Below, piece after piece: positions 1 through 9,300 of a stretch of DNA of 64,000 nt. How positions within the stretch are numbered: the stretch's first letter is position 1; every line of letters begins with the position of its first letter. Position numbers and translations under genes: made by a program. The notes below the pieces were generated by a model. It made no database searches and was not told the origin of the DNA. It saw nothing but the letters and a program-made list of their open reading frames with translations. This DNA is from Bacteroidota bacterium (lineage in GTDB: Bacteria > Bacteroidota > Bacteroidia > Bacteroidales > F082), in the NCBI GenBank assembly GCA_009773165.1, contig WOUZ01000001.1:186001-250000 (forward strand), given 5' to 3'.

Positions 1-293
1 GGAATAAGATGAATATGTGCATGCGGCACTTCAAGGCCAATAACAGTTACACCAATCTTTGTACAAGGTACTACTTCTTTGATGGCTTTAGCCACCTTCT
101 TAGCAAAAATCATCATTGCAGATAAGTCGCTATCAGTCATATCAAAGATATAATCCGTCTCTACCTTTGGAATAACAAGAGTATGACCTTTTGCCAGCGG
201 ATTGATATCCAGGAAGGCAAGGAATTTCTCATCTTCGGCTACTTTATAGCATGGGATTTCACCATTAACGATACGTGCAAATATTGTTGCCAT
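1..293 (-). CDS. HIT family (histidine triad) nucleotide-binding protein, partial
   Basis: The reading frame starts at an ATG at 293-291 on the minus strand and leaves the window after 97 codons. It begins MATIFARIVNGEIPCYKVAE, the typical start of small HINT/HIT proteins, and ends with the histidine triad H-A-H-I-H-L-I-P at the window edge. HIT proteins hydrolyse or bind purine nucleotide derivatives such as AMP-lysine or Ap4A; the exact substrate cannot be read here. Family members have about 130 residues, so roughly 30 C-terminal residues are missing. It lies 11 bp downstream of greA on the same strand, so the two are probably cotranscribed. Confidence in the family is high because of the triad and the N-terminal motif. 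Confidence 0.93.
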   Translation of the reverse strand, partial: MATIFARIVNGEIPCYKVAEDEKFLAFLDINPLAKGHTLVIPKVETDYIFDMTDSDLSAMMIFAKKVAKAIKEVVPCTKIGVTVIGLEVPHAHIHLI

Positions 294-304
294 AACTCAG
301 ATAA

Positions 305-778
305 TTAGCGTGAAATTTCAACAATCTCCAGTGTCACTTTTCCTGCAGGCACAGCTATTTCAGCCCTGTCGCCTACCGACTTGCCCAGCAACCCTTTCGC
401 AATAGGTGAGTTAACAGAAATCTTGCCCTGTTTTAAGTCGGCTTCCTTTTCAGGCACAACGATGTAGTTCATTGTACTGCCGTTATTAATATTTTTTATT
501 TTTACTTTAGATAGCAATAATACCTTGGTGTTATCCATTTTGGATTCGTCGAGCACCCGGGCATTCATAACCAAATCCTGCAACTGGGAAATCTTTAACT
601 CAAGCATTCCCTGAGCCTCTTTTGCTGCATCATATTCAGCATTTTCAGAAAGGTCACCTTTATCGCGTGCTTCAGCAATCATCTGCGATATTCTGGGACG
701 CTCTTTAGTCAACAACTCTTCCAATTCACCTTTCAATCGTTTCAGGCCTTCTTCTGTGAAATATTTGGTCTCCGACAT
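305..778 (-). CDS. greA: Transcription elongation factor GreA
   Basis: A 157-residue protein, the normal GreA length. It binds the RNA polymerase secondary channel and stimulates cleavage of backtracked transcripts. Residues 1 to about 75 form the N-terminal coiled coil; its tip carries G-D-L-S-E-N-A-E-Y with the two acidic residues (D42, E45) that coordinate the catalytic magnesium. Residues from about 80 form the FKBP-like C-terminal domain, with the family pattern N-S-P-I-A-K-G-L-L-G-K-S-V-G-D. It is followed 11 bp later by the HIT gene. An exact TAnnTTTG promoter element lies upstream at 844-851 (minus), so transcription would start just before the hairpin at 809-836. Confidence 0.97.
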   Translation of the reverse strand: MSETKYFTEEGLKRLKGELEELLTKERPRISQMIAEARDKGDLSENAEYDAAKEAQGMLELKISQLQDLVMNARVLDESKMDNTKVLLLSKVKIKNINNGSTMNYIVVPEKEADLKQGKISVNSPIAKGLLGKSVGDRAEIAVPAGKVTLEIVEISR

Positions 779-808
779 AATGATTTGATTTTGAATATAT
801 TAAGTAAA

Positions 809-836
809 AAAGACCCTTAGCAATGTAAGGGCCTTT
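809..836 (-). terminator. Rho-independent terminator after the PorV-like gene
   Basis: An imperfect inverted repeat reads AAAG-a-CCCTTA, loop gcaatg, TAAGGG-c-CTTT. On the minus strand it is followed at once by a run of T, the classic intrinsic terminator form. It sits 36 bp after the stop of the PorV-like gene and upstream of greA. Because the likely greA promoter lies just upstream, the hairpin would also be in the greA 5' leader. Confidence 0.75.
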
Positions 837-843
837 CACGACA

Positions 844-851
844 CAAAATTA
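844..851 (-). promoter_or_regulatory. Predicted Bacteroidota -7 element for greA
   Basis: The minus strand reads TAATTTTG, an exact match to the Bacteroidota TAnnTTTG -7 consensus. No strong -33 TTTG is seen at the ideal distance, only T-rich sequence. The predicted start would be near 838, giving a leader of about 60 nt that contains the terminator-like hairpin. Confidence 0.45.
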
Positions 852-872
852 ATATTTTTTTCCTTAGCTAAA

Positions 873-1934
873 CTAGAAACTAATCTTCGCTCCGATCGAA
901 TGATTTCCTTTAAAGTGATCTGTTGTCCTATATGAATAATCAATAGCAATTGCAGAGCCCTTTTCCTTGCTTAAAGGAACCTGAACTGTTACTCCTGCAC
1001 TAAAGCCTTTGCTCACATTGGTACGAATATCAGTTTCGATCGTTTCCCACATTCCATCTTCATAGGTATAACCTGCACGAAGCAATAGATAATCTTTCAA
1101 GCTAACTTCAGCACCGGCAGTAATCTGATCTTTAGTGAAGGAGTTTGAAGTAAAGTTTCCAGCTAAAGTGAAACGGTAATCATTTTCGAAAAGAAAGTCA
1201 TAGGCAGTTCCAATAACAAGTTGTGTAGGTAATTCAAAAGCTTCAGACCGTTGTTCAAGGGTAAACTGCGTTTCCTGTCCGGGAATGAAAGCCCTTAAGG
1301 AAAGACCGTCGCCTGAGAAGCTCATTGTTGGTCCAATATTCTTAAGCGTAATCCCGAAATGAATGTTCTCCATAGTACCTGTAACATACTGTATACCTGC
1401 ATCAATAGCCACTCCTTGAGCACTGATATCTGAAATGCTTTCGGAAATGATTTTCAAAACGAATCCGGCATGGATACTATTTGAAAAAGATTTAGCATAG
1501 GCAAGACTCAAATTCAATAAGTTAGGTGAAAAACTACCAAGTCCGCCATCAGGGTATTCGGTGGTTGTGATTGGAATATCACCAAAGTTCATTGACATCA
1601 CTGACAATCCAAGGACACCAGACTCACCCATACGTTGAGAAAAGCCAAATGAATAAATGTTCACATCTGCACCTTTAAGCCAATTTGTATGCGCAAAAAT
1701 CAAATCGGTTTTCTGCGTAAAGGCTAAACCGCCAACATTGCTCCAGATAGCTTCAAGACCTTTGATGCTCGACATACCGGCATTGCCCCAGCCTGTGCTG
1801 CGTGCCCATGGGTTGATCAACAACTCAGAAGCACCGGCTTGACCAGATCTATCTTTATTCCCAGCCTGCAAACTTCCAGCCCCAAGAGAAAGGATGAGGC
1901 CAATTGCGATTAAATATTTATATAAAGTACTCAT
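873..1934 (-). CDS. PorV/PorQ-family outer membrane beta-barrel protein
   Basis: A 353-residue protein with an N-terminal signal peptide (hydrophobic stretch at about 7-24 ending in A). The next segment, with N-P-W-A-R-S-T-G-W-G-N-A-G and then E-A-I-W-S-N-V-G-G-L-A, matches the PorV/PorQ family of FadL-like barrels. The body alternates short amphipathic strands and ends with G-A-K-I-S-F, typical of an outer membrane barrel. In T9SS, PorV shuttles cargo to the PorU sortase; whether this paralogue does that, or serves only the adjacent cargo protein, is inference. It is the last gene of the TonB receptor - T9SS cargo - barrel operon, 35 bp after the cargo gene, and is followed by the terminator at 809-836. 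Confidence 0.8.
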   Translation of the reverse strand: MSTLYKYLIAIGLILSLGAGSLQAGNKDRSGQAGASELLINPWARSTGWGNAGMSSIKGLEAIWSNVGGLAFTQKTDLIFAHTNWLKGADVNIYSFGFSQRMGESGVLGLSVMSMNFGDIPITTTEYPDGGLGSFSPNLLNLSLAYAKSFSNSIHAGFVLKIISESISDISAQGVAIDAGIQYVTGTMENIHFGITLKNIGPTMSFSGDGLSLRAFIPGQETQFTLEQRSEAFELPTQLVIGTAYDFLFENDYRFTLAGNFTSNSFTKDQITAGAEVSLKDYLLLRAGYTYEDGMWETIETDIRTNVSKGFSAGVTVQVPLSKEKGSAIAIDYSYRTTDHFKGNHSIGAKISF

Positions 1935-1969
1935 ATTCGTGTAATTTTTTTGTTCGCAACTAATTGGTA

Positions 1970-4900
1970 TTAGAATGTATTCAGGTCAATCGGACGCATA
2001 GTTCCAAACCACTTCACGATACGCTCGCCTTCGGCCGATTTGATATGGATCAGATAAACGCCACTAGCAATTGGTACGCCCGCAAAGTTTTTCAAATCCC
2101 AATCAACAGAAGTCTTGGTTTCATCCTTTTTAAACTGCCGAATCTTTGTGCCACTCATGTTATAAATGGTAACGATGCAAGTTTCAGGAAGATTAGCAAT
2201 TTTCACCCTGTTGTCCAGTGCATTCGTTTCATAGTTAGAATAGGCATAATATGGATTTGGAACGACAGAGATCAAATCGAGATCGGTTTGCAACTTATCA
2301 GGATTATCCTGCTCGGCTGCCAGCCCTTTCATAGAGAATGCATATTTAGGATATCCCTGGTTTTCCAGATCATCAACATAGACAGAATCGGGACTGATCA
2401 TACCATGGTATCTGGCATAAGGTTTAGCAACGCGAATACGAATTGTTGCCTCATTTGAAAGCCATTCTTGTCCTTTAACCGGCAACGGCATACCCACATA
2501 CATAATCTGTGAGAAAAAGTTCTGGGTATGAATAGGCATGAAGTTAGGACTTTCAAAGATAGTATCGAGCATTCCATAAGCATATTGGCCGGCATCATAA
2601 GCAGGTGAGGAATATTCAAAAACAAAACCAAATTGCTCAAACCTGCTATAGTCATGACGCATGATATATACATAATGCTTTCCACCGAACAAACTGGTGA
2701 AACTTGTTTGAGAGAAGATATTTGGATCAAGAATCTGTTCTTCAATATCAAGATTACGTGGTGGTGGATTAAATAACATGTCACGACCATTCATTCCGGA
2801 AAGATAGGAATCTTCTCCAAACATGATGTTTAACCGTTCACCTGTCTCAACGTTGATAGCATAACCCGGGAACCAACCCATACCATAACTGCCAATATAA
2901 TTGGGATCAGTCGGGTTGCTACTTGGTTCACCATCCATTGAGGCAGCTGGTTTACCATCTTTATCCACTGAAGGTGATTTACGCAACGCAAAGCGTTTAG
3001 CCCTGCCTTCAGTAAGTAATGAATCCATTCCCATTTCTATAACGGCACTGCGTGTCCACTTAGATTTATCAGGAGTTAATACAATATCAATACTTGATAT
3101 GGTGCTCATACTTCTCTGAGTTTTAGAAAGTGAGCTATAACCTGGTCCAACAGACGATTGGCCTGTTTCACCCGTATTGTTTCCGTAGGCTACCAAAGAA
3201 TATGGCGCCCAGGTACGTCCGGCTATTTTTTCATAAGATTCATCTGGATCCCATGGACGTAAAGGACTCACTGACATGCCCCAGTCATCATTAAGAGCAT
3301 TCTCGGTGTCTTTGTACTTTCCTGAACGAATCCAGTTTAAAGGGGACCCAGGAGGTTGATCACTGTCAGCGATACCCGAAAGATAAGCCCTTGAGCTGTC
3401 AGCATAGGTCACAGTTGATTCTATAAATCCGTTATTAGGTGCTAAAACAGCAGATATCGGATCGTTAGCGCCGTCATTACCTAAACGGTAAAGACCAGGG
3501 TTATAAGGTTGAGTAATTCTGACTGAAATACCTCTTTCAAGGAATAATTTTTCGCTATCGGTGATAGTTGTAGTATCTGACTTGAAAACCTCATTTGTGG
3601 CAAGGTCCTTCAAATACCAGTTAGAAACCATCTTACTGGCTGTATCACCATTTATAGTTCCATCATTGGTAACATTGAAGATGCGCTGAGAAATAAGTGT
3701 ATCCATCCACAACTCATAATCAGAAGCTACAACATTTAATGGATCGATAACCTTTACACTAATCGGACCAGCATTTTCCTTGTAAGTAGCATGGTATGCC
3801 ATTGGATAATTCGGACTTCCATAAAGGTTTTCGGTACTTGCCGGGTCTTTTGCAAGAATTTCATCGATAGTCCCCTCAGTGAGATCAAGACTCATGCCAC
3901 CATTACCATTACCAGCTAAACGTGTAATTTCAGGACCATCACCAAAGCCCGCATTTGCAAGTGTGCCATTAACTGTTTTGTGAGGAATAACAGTATACAA
4001 TTTAATGTTTTTGCGACCAGCAAGGAATGGTACTTTTTGTCCTAACAAACCTCCAAGAACACTTGGTTCGTCGGTGTAGAGACTAAACTGATTGTATGCA
4101 TATGCCAATGCCAGATAATAATATTGTTTATGATTCACCAAACGAACATCCCCAGTTGCAAAAGCATCCTGTGTTAGTGTAAAGGAATGTTGAATTCCAT
4201 TGTCAGCACCTCTTACTTCAACAACCGGAACAGTAGCCCCTATGTTATCATCGAAATAATAATTTACGAGTTTGTTTACACCATTCTTTTTATCAAACTG
4301 AGCAACAAGACGCACCAGGTCAGGATCTTTTAAGCTTTCCACACTTACAGTAGCATTTTTGAGCTGATAGATAAGGTATCCTTCGAAACGATACAATGAG
4401 TCGCTGCGTTGATCAGGAAAAATTGGATGTGGTTGTACGATATTTGGGTCAAACTCAAAATATTCTTCATTATAGTTATTTGAAGAAGGAGAGTTTGAAA
4501 TGTACATAATTACTTCACGGTCGAGTTCTCTGAAAGAAAGATCAGGGGCGTTTGGACCGTCAATAACTTTAAAACAGTTATCAAATAATGCCTGACATTT
4601 ATCATCAACACGTTTGAGCAGCTCAACGGAAGCTAAAGGACCACCAGAAGTTGCTCTTGCCCAAGGCACCCCAACAGTGATATAATTTACAGCACCGGGT
4701 TTCAGCGTAAATGGTCCGGCAGAGTGAAGGAAACGGCGGTCAGCAGGATCATTAGGGGCTCCATTATTACCAGTTTCTTCCGTCCAGTAAAAACCATTCT
4801 GTGTGTAACCGCCATTAGGAATAGCACCACCGGTACCCCAGTTACATGGGTCTGTACTACCAGGAAACATGAAATCACATTCAGGACCTACAACACCAGG

Positions 4901-6295
4901 ATTTCCAGGGAAAGCATTGCCACCATAAGACATGGCCTGTCCATTTTTCCATTTACCACGAAGAATGTTATAGTATTGAGGAGCAGTACTTGGGTCACCA
5001 AGATCACCACTTGAATTATTGTGGAATAAAAAGCGACGCATCCCAAAACGTTCGTTACCTGGTATTCCGTCACCGAAATTAATACCATTAATACTTTCAG
5101 TACATAATTGTTCAAGGATAGTGTCACCGGTAGAACCTACAAGAACACGGTATTTAGGACGATCTTCAGGAAGTGGATCCATATATGGCCCCTGGAAAAA
5201 GTCGACACCAACAGCAGGAGGTTGAGCGCCGTATGCTTCAGGGGTTCCGCTACCATCCACAGCTCTACCATTATAACAAAAACCTAACCCACGTATGATA
5301 TCACAACCGATAAAGTCGTCACCAGCATAACCCAAATCAGGGTCTACCCATTGTGAGAAAAAGGTTTGGGTTAATTCAAATGTTGATCGGTTGATAATTT
5401 CATAACTGTAGAATGTCATGTTATTAATTTCGTCATTTGTTGCAAAACCAAAAACCTGACCTCTGATTTCCATACCAATAGCTGAACCTTGAGTTTCAGA
5501 ATGGAAGTTTCCTTTGTCGTTGAAAACCCACCAAATGGTTTGGTCTCCTTTTATAACCTGGTCGGCAAGTACCGAACCGCTGATAGCCCCTTCAATAGAT
5601 TCGTCCATTGAGGGAGTGCGGGTTTTACAAAGACTGTTGTCAATATCATAATAGGGATAATCACCAGCTAGCGGGTTATATTCACCATCACCATCAACAT
5701 CATAAAATGGGGCGAGGTAATAACTTTGGTTCATAGAAATATCACCATGTGCCGGCCATTCGAGTATTTCTTTTGGGATAGCATAGTCATCGCTAGGGAT
5801 AAAAGCACCTGTAATAGGGTCAGTATGAGCCAAAAAGTCGTCAACAATTGCGCGAGTCATTTTAAAATGCTTGTCATACTGGGCGCAGGTAGCTTCATCA
5901 ATTGCAGCTGTACCATCAATTGTAAGAGGTCCAGTCCAGAAGTCGTTCCCAGCACCACGATACCTTTGAGCGGCTAACTTCAGCTGATTATTGATATCAA
6001 GACCCCCAATCCAGAGTGCTCCGGAAAACATGGAGGTTGCAGTTCCGTTCTTGGGCACAAAATATTTGGCATTACCATCAAGATCCCACCACATATCACC
6101 ACCTCCATTGATACGAGCCCTGATATTATTCACATCGAGCCATTCAAAAGCAGAAGAGGGAGAACAGCCTGCAGAAGTTTGCTTCAATACAGCGGTTTTC
6201 TGACCGTTGGTCAAAACAAGTTCTTTAGCCTGGGTTTGGGTGAGTATCAGCAAAACAAAGCTTGCGGCAAACAGCGTTTGAATGATATTCTTCAT
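1970..6295 (-). CDS. Large T9SS type A sorting-domain protein (cargo), unknown function
   Basis: I start at the ATG at 6295, which opens directly into a signal peptide (MKNIIQTLFAASFVLLILTQ, then T-Q-A); an upstream ATG at 6316 in frame would add seven polar residues. The protein has about 1,441 residues. Near residue 200 there is a calcium-loop-like stretch D-V-D-G-D-G-E-Y-N-P-L-A-G-D-Y-P. The C-terminus has the sorting-domain pattern: V-V-P-N-P-Y-Y at its start, then I-Y-N-M-S-G-T-K-I-R-Q-F, then G-V-P-I-A-S-G-V-Y-L-I-H-I. This predicts export by the T9SS and surface anchoring or release. The middle is rich in Asn, Gly and aromatic residues with no enzyme motif that I recognise. It lies between a TonB receptor gene and a PorV-like gene, 29 and 35 bp away, which argues for one surface complex. 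Confidence 0.82.
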   Translation of the reverse strand: MKNIIQTLFAASFVLLILTQTQAKELVLTNGQKTAVLKQTSAGCSPSSAFEWLDVNNIRARINGGGDMWWDLDGNAKYFVPKNGTATSMFSGALWIGGLDINNQLKLAAQRYRGAGNDFWTGPLTIDGTAAIDEATCAQYDKHFKMTRAIVDDFLAHTDPITGAFIPSDDYAIPKEILEWPAHGDISMNQSYYLAPFYDVDGDGEYNPLAGDYPYYDIDNSLCKTRTPSMDESIEGAISGSVLADQVIKGDQTIWWVFNDKGNFHSETQGSAIGMEIRGQVFGFATNDEINNMTFYSYEIINRSTFELTQTFFSQWVDPDLGYAGDDFIGCDIIRGLGFCYNGRAVDGSGTPEAYGAQPPAVGVDFFQGPYMDPLPEDRPKYRVLVGSTGDTILEQLCTESINGINFGDGIPGNERFGMRRFLFHNNSSGDLGDPSTAPQYYNILRGKWKNGQAMSYGGNAFPGNPGVVGPECDFMFPGSTDPCNWGTGGAIPNGGYTQNGFYWTEETGNNGAPNDPADRRFLHSAGPFTLKPGAVNYITVGVPWARATSGGPLASVELLKRVDDKCQALFDNCFKVIDGPNAPDLSFRELDREVIMYISNSPSSNNYNEEYFEFDPNIVQPHPIFPDQRSDSLYRFEGYLIYQLKNATVSVESLKDPDLVRLVAQFDKKNGVNKLVNYYFDDNIGATVPVVEVRGADNGIQHSFTLTQDAFATGDVRLVNHKQYYYLALAYAYNQFSLYTDEPSVLGGLLGQKVPFLAGRKNIKLYTVIPHKTVNGTLANAGFGDGPEITRLAGNGNGGMSLDLTEGTIDEILAKDPASTENLYGSPNYPMAYHATYKENAGPISVKVIDPLNVVASDYELWMDTLISQRIFNVTNDGTINGDTASKMVSNWYLKDLATNEVFKSDTTTITDSEKLFLERGISVRITQPYNPGLYRLGNDGANDPISAVLAPNNGFIESTVTYADSSRAYLSGIADSDQPPGSPLNWIRSGKYKDTENALNDDWGMSVSPLRPWDPDESYEKIAGRTWAPYSLVAYGNNTGETGQSSVGPGYSSLSKTQRSMSTISSIDIVLTPDKSKWTRSAVIEMGMDSLLTEGRAKRFALRKSPSVDKDGKPAASMDGEPSSNPTDPNYIGSYGMGWFPGYAINVETGERLNIMFGEDSYLSGMNGRDMLFNPPPRNLDIEEQILDPNIFSQTSFTSLFGGKHYVYIMRHDYSRFEQFGFVFEYSSPAYDAGQYAYGMLDTIFESPNFMPIHTQNFFSQIMYVGMPLPVKGQEWLSNEATIRIRVAKPYARYHGMISPDSVYVDDLENQGYPKYAFSMKGLAAEQDNPDKLQTDLDLISVVPNPYYAYSNYETNALDNRVKIANLPETCIVTIYNMSGTKIRQFKKDETKTSVDWDLKNFAGVPIASGVYLIHIKSAEGERIVKWFGTMRPIDLNTF

Positions 6296-6345
6296 CTTTC
6301 CTATATTATTATTCATTTTTACTCGATTTTTAAACCTTACCAGAA

Positions 6346-9300
6346 TTAAAAGTTAAACATAAGTCCAATACGAATCTGGCGTGGTGAGCTGTAATTACCC
6401 GGACGGTTCACATATATTTCGTAAAGTTCTCTGAAAGCGACCGGATCGGTTTGGGTATTGATTTCACGCTGCCATTCAGGAGCAGACAGATATCCATCAT
6501 CATCGGCATTACCTGTTGCAGAATATACGTTTAATACGTTTTTGGTATCCAACAAATTAAGAACCTGCAAATAAACATTCATGTATGCTTTACGTACACT
6601 TCCGTCGTTTGTTTTACCAAAGTTCAGGTCAAAATCTTTATCAACGCGCAAGTCGAGACGGAACTGCCATGGAAGGCGTGAGCCATAATAAGAACCTTTG
6701 AGAAGGTTTGAGCTGGCTGAGATAGGTGAATTAACTTTACGTGCAGCTGTGTATGGAGTTCCTGAACCACCAAGTACGGTAAGGGTGAAACCTGTATTTT
6801 CAAGCAATTTAACTGGTGCTTTATCTTTCTTCTCTCTGCTGATCGTTGGTCCGTTGTACTCTTTTCCTGAACCATAACGGTAATCCAATAAGAGGTTGAA
6901 CTGATGACGGCGGTCCCATGGCATTGGGATTGTGGAACGAAGATTAGGCAATCCGGCAGCGATAAGAGAAGCAGCTGTTGTTGTACTAGCTCCTGTTGCA
7001 TTTGCAAACTGCAATGTGTAGCCGGCGCGGATACGGGCATTGTTGGTGCGGCGAAGGTCGTACTCAACTGTAAGACCTTTTACAGTTCCAAAGTCAAGGT
7101 TACTGAAAGAAGTATAGTCTTTAGGATAAGCTCCGGTGAATCGGTAAACCTGAATCATGTTACGCATTTCGCGGTAGAATGAGGTAAAGGTCAGCGAGCT
7201 GGTATTAGTCAGTTTTTGTGTAAAGCCTAACTCGTAATCAATAGTCTGCGTTGGCTTCAATGAAGGATTATTGATTGTTCCTGTGATACTTTCAAAGAAA
7301 TAGTAGGTAGCAGGATTCGAGAACAAGTTACTTGTCGGGCGTTGTGTCAACACATCATAATGCGCAAAGAACAAGGCTTCATCTGAAATTGGGAAAGAGA
7401 AAGAGATACGGGGCATGATATTCAATTCCGGCTCATAATCTTTGAAAGATGAGATGTTTACACGGCTTTGACCCGGGTCAACAAGGAAAGGAGAGATCCC
7501 AGAGCCAACATCCAGTTTGGTTGGATCCTGAATAACAGCACCATCTTCATTATACCAGGTATTTTCAAAACGGTAACCAACGATGCGGGTTGGGTCATTA
7601 GCTTTATCAACATAAACAGTATAATCGCTTCCAATACCTTGTGGGTGAGTGACTGGTGTTGAGTTGATAGCACTAACTTCACCTGCTGTTTTGGCATTAT
7701 AGAACAGGTATGGATCTTTCAGAACTTTTTGGTTGGCATCAAAACGGTCGACACGTACACCTATATTAAAGATAAGATCCTTGAAAGCAAATTTATCCTG
7801 AAGATAACCGGCCATATAAATTGGCTGGAAAGCACCAACAGGACGCAAATACATGCCATTTTCATCTCTGAGGTTAAAAAAGTCATCAAAACTTGGGCGA
7901 CTGGTTAGTTTATTTCCTTTATAATCAAAACCTAAATAAGTTGCATAAGAATTACCATCGTTAAGCAGTTCATCCGGGCTGAACATATCGATATTGAAAG
8001 GATTCTCGCTTGTTCCGATTGTATGGCGAACACCATTTAAGTCATAGTATTCAATGGTGTTATTATTAGCATCATATGAATCCACCACAATATAATCCAG
8101 TCCTTCGATAGGTAAACCAAGACTGGTTCTCAAATTCTTATCGAATGTTCGTTGTGAGTTTGGGTCATAATTTCTGTAATATTTTACTGTATCGACAATG
8201 CCATCGTAGCTGACAACGAATGGATTATCAACATCCAACTCCTCAATATGGAAATTGGTGAGACCTCTCATCAGTGTCCACAAACCGGTTGGTGCATAAT
8301 CGATGCTACGGTTGGTCCGTTGTTCGTATTGGAATCCTAATTTGATTTCATGGTTTCCAATATCCATTGATCCGGCAACGTTGACACCAAACTGATCGTT
8401 ATCATCTTTTCCATAGCCTGACTGGATAGCTCCGGGAGCCTGGAAGAGGCTATAATAACCTGTAGGGCCTGCACCATTAAGTAAAGCTCCACCAAGAACC
8501 ACCTGATCAAGATTGCGGAAATTATCTTCGGGTTGTCCGGCATAAGTATTGAAATAACTCGTAGTATAGTTGGCAACCAATGGATTAAGGTTGCTTGGCG
8601 TCCATGTAACGAGGGTGTCATTATCCCAACCTTTAAGCACCATTACATTGGTGTATGTTTTTCCGTCAACCTCAACGTTTTCACGTTCAAAAGTAGGTTG
8701 TTTATAAACAGAGAACTTACCAAGATATCCGTAGTCAAAAATATTCTCATAATGATCAGGATCGCCATAAGAATTTACCTGACGGGTATAGTCGGCCTGA
8801 ATGGAGTAATACAGGTTTTTGATAAGTGAAGTACTTTCATTGGCTGTTGGGAAACGTTGAGTGAAACGACCAAAAACACGCCATGTGTTGTTGTTGTATT
8901 CACTGTTTTTATCCCAGTTGAAGAATGAGCCGCTGTAGCTGAAGGCATTACCATTTGAGATATTATAAGTACCACCAAAAGTAAGGTTGATGGTTTCAGT
9001 AGTTCTAACATTAATATTACCGGAAAGGTTGACACCGTAATTTTCGGTATTCATTGAACGTTTGGTTGTTTCCAGATCAGAAAGGCGGACGAATTCTCCA
9101 TTTCTATACGTTCCAAATCCAAGTCCGGTAGGGCGAAGAGGATTTTGTTGTAAGCTTTGGAGTGTTGCATCCGTAGCCTTGTAATAACCTTTGGAAGAAA
9201 TAGCACCATCGCGGTTGTAGTTTACATCACCGGCGACAAAAAACCCTAAGAGAGCTGTCTCTTGTTTTTTTCCTTTAATAAGAGGTCCTTGCATGTTAAA

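Noticed and set aside
1964-2458. A 164-codon plus-strand frame over the end of the T9SS cargo gene
   Set aside because: It lies opposite the conserved sorting domain and has shadow-like composition.
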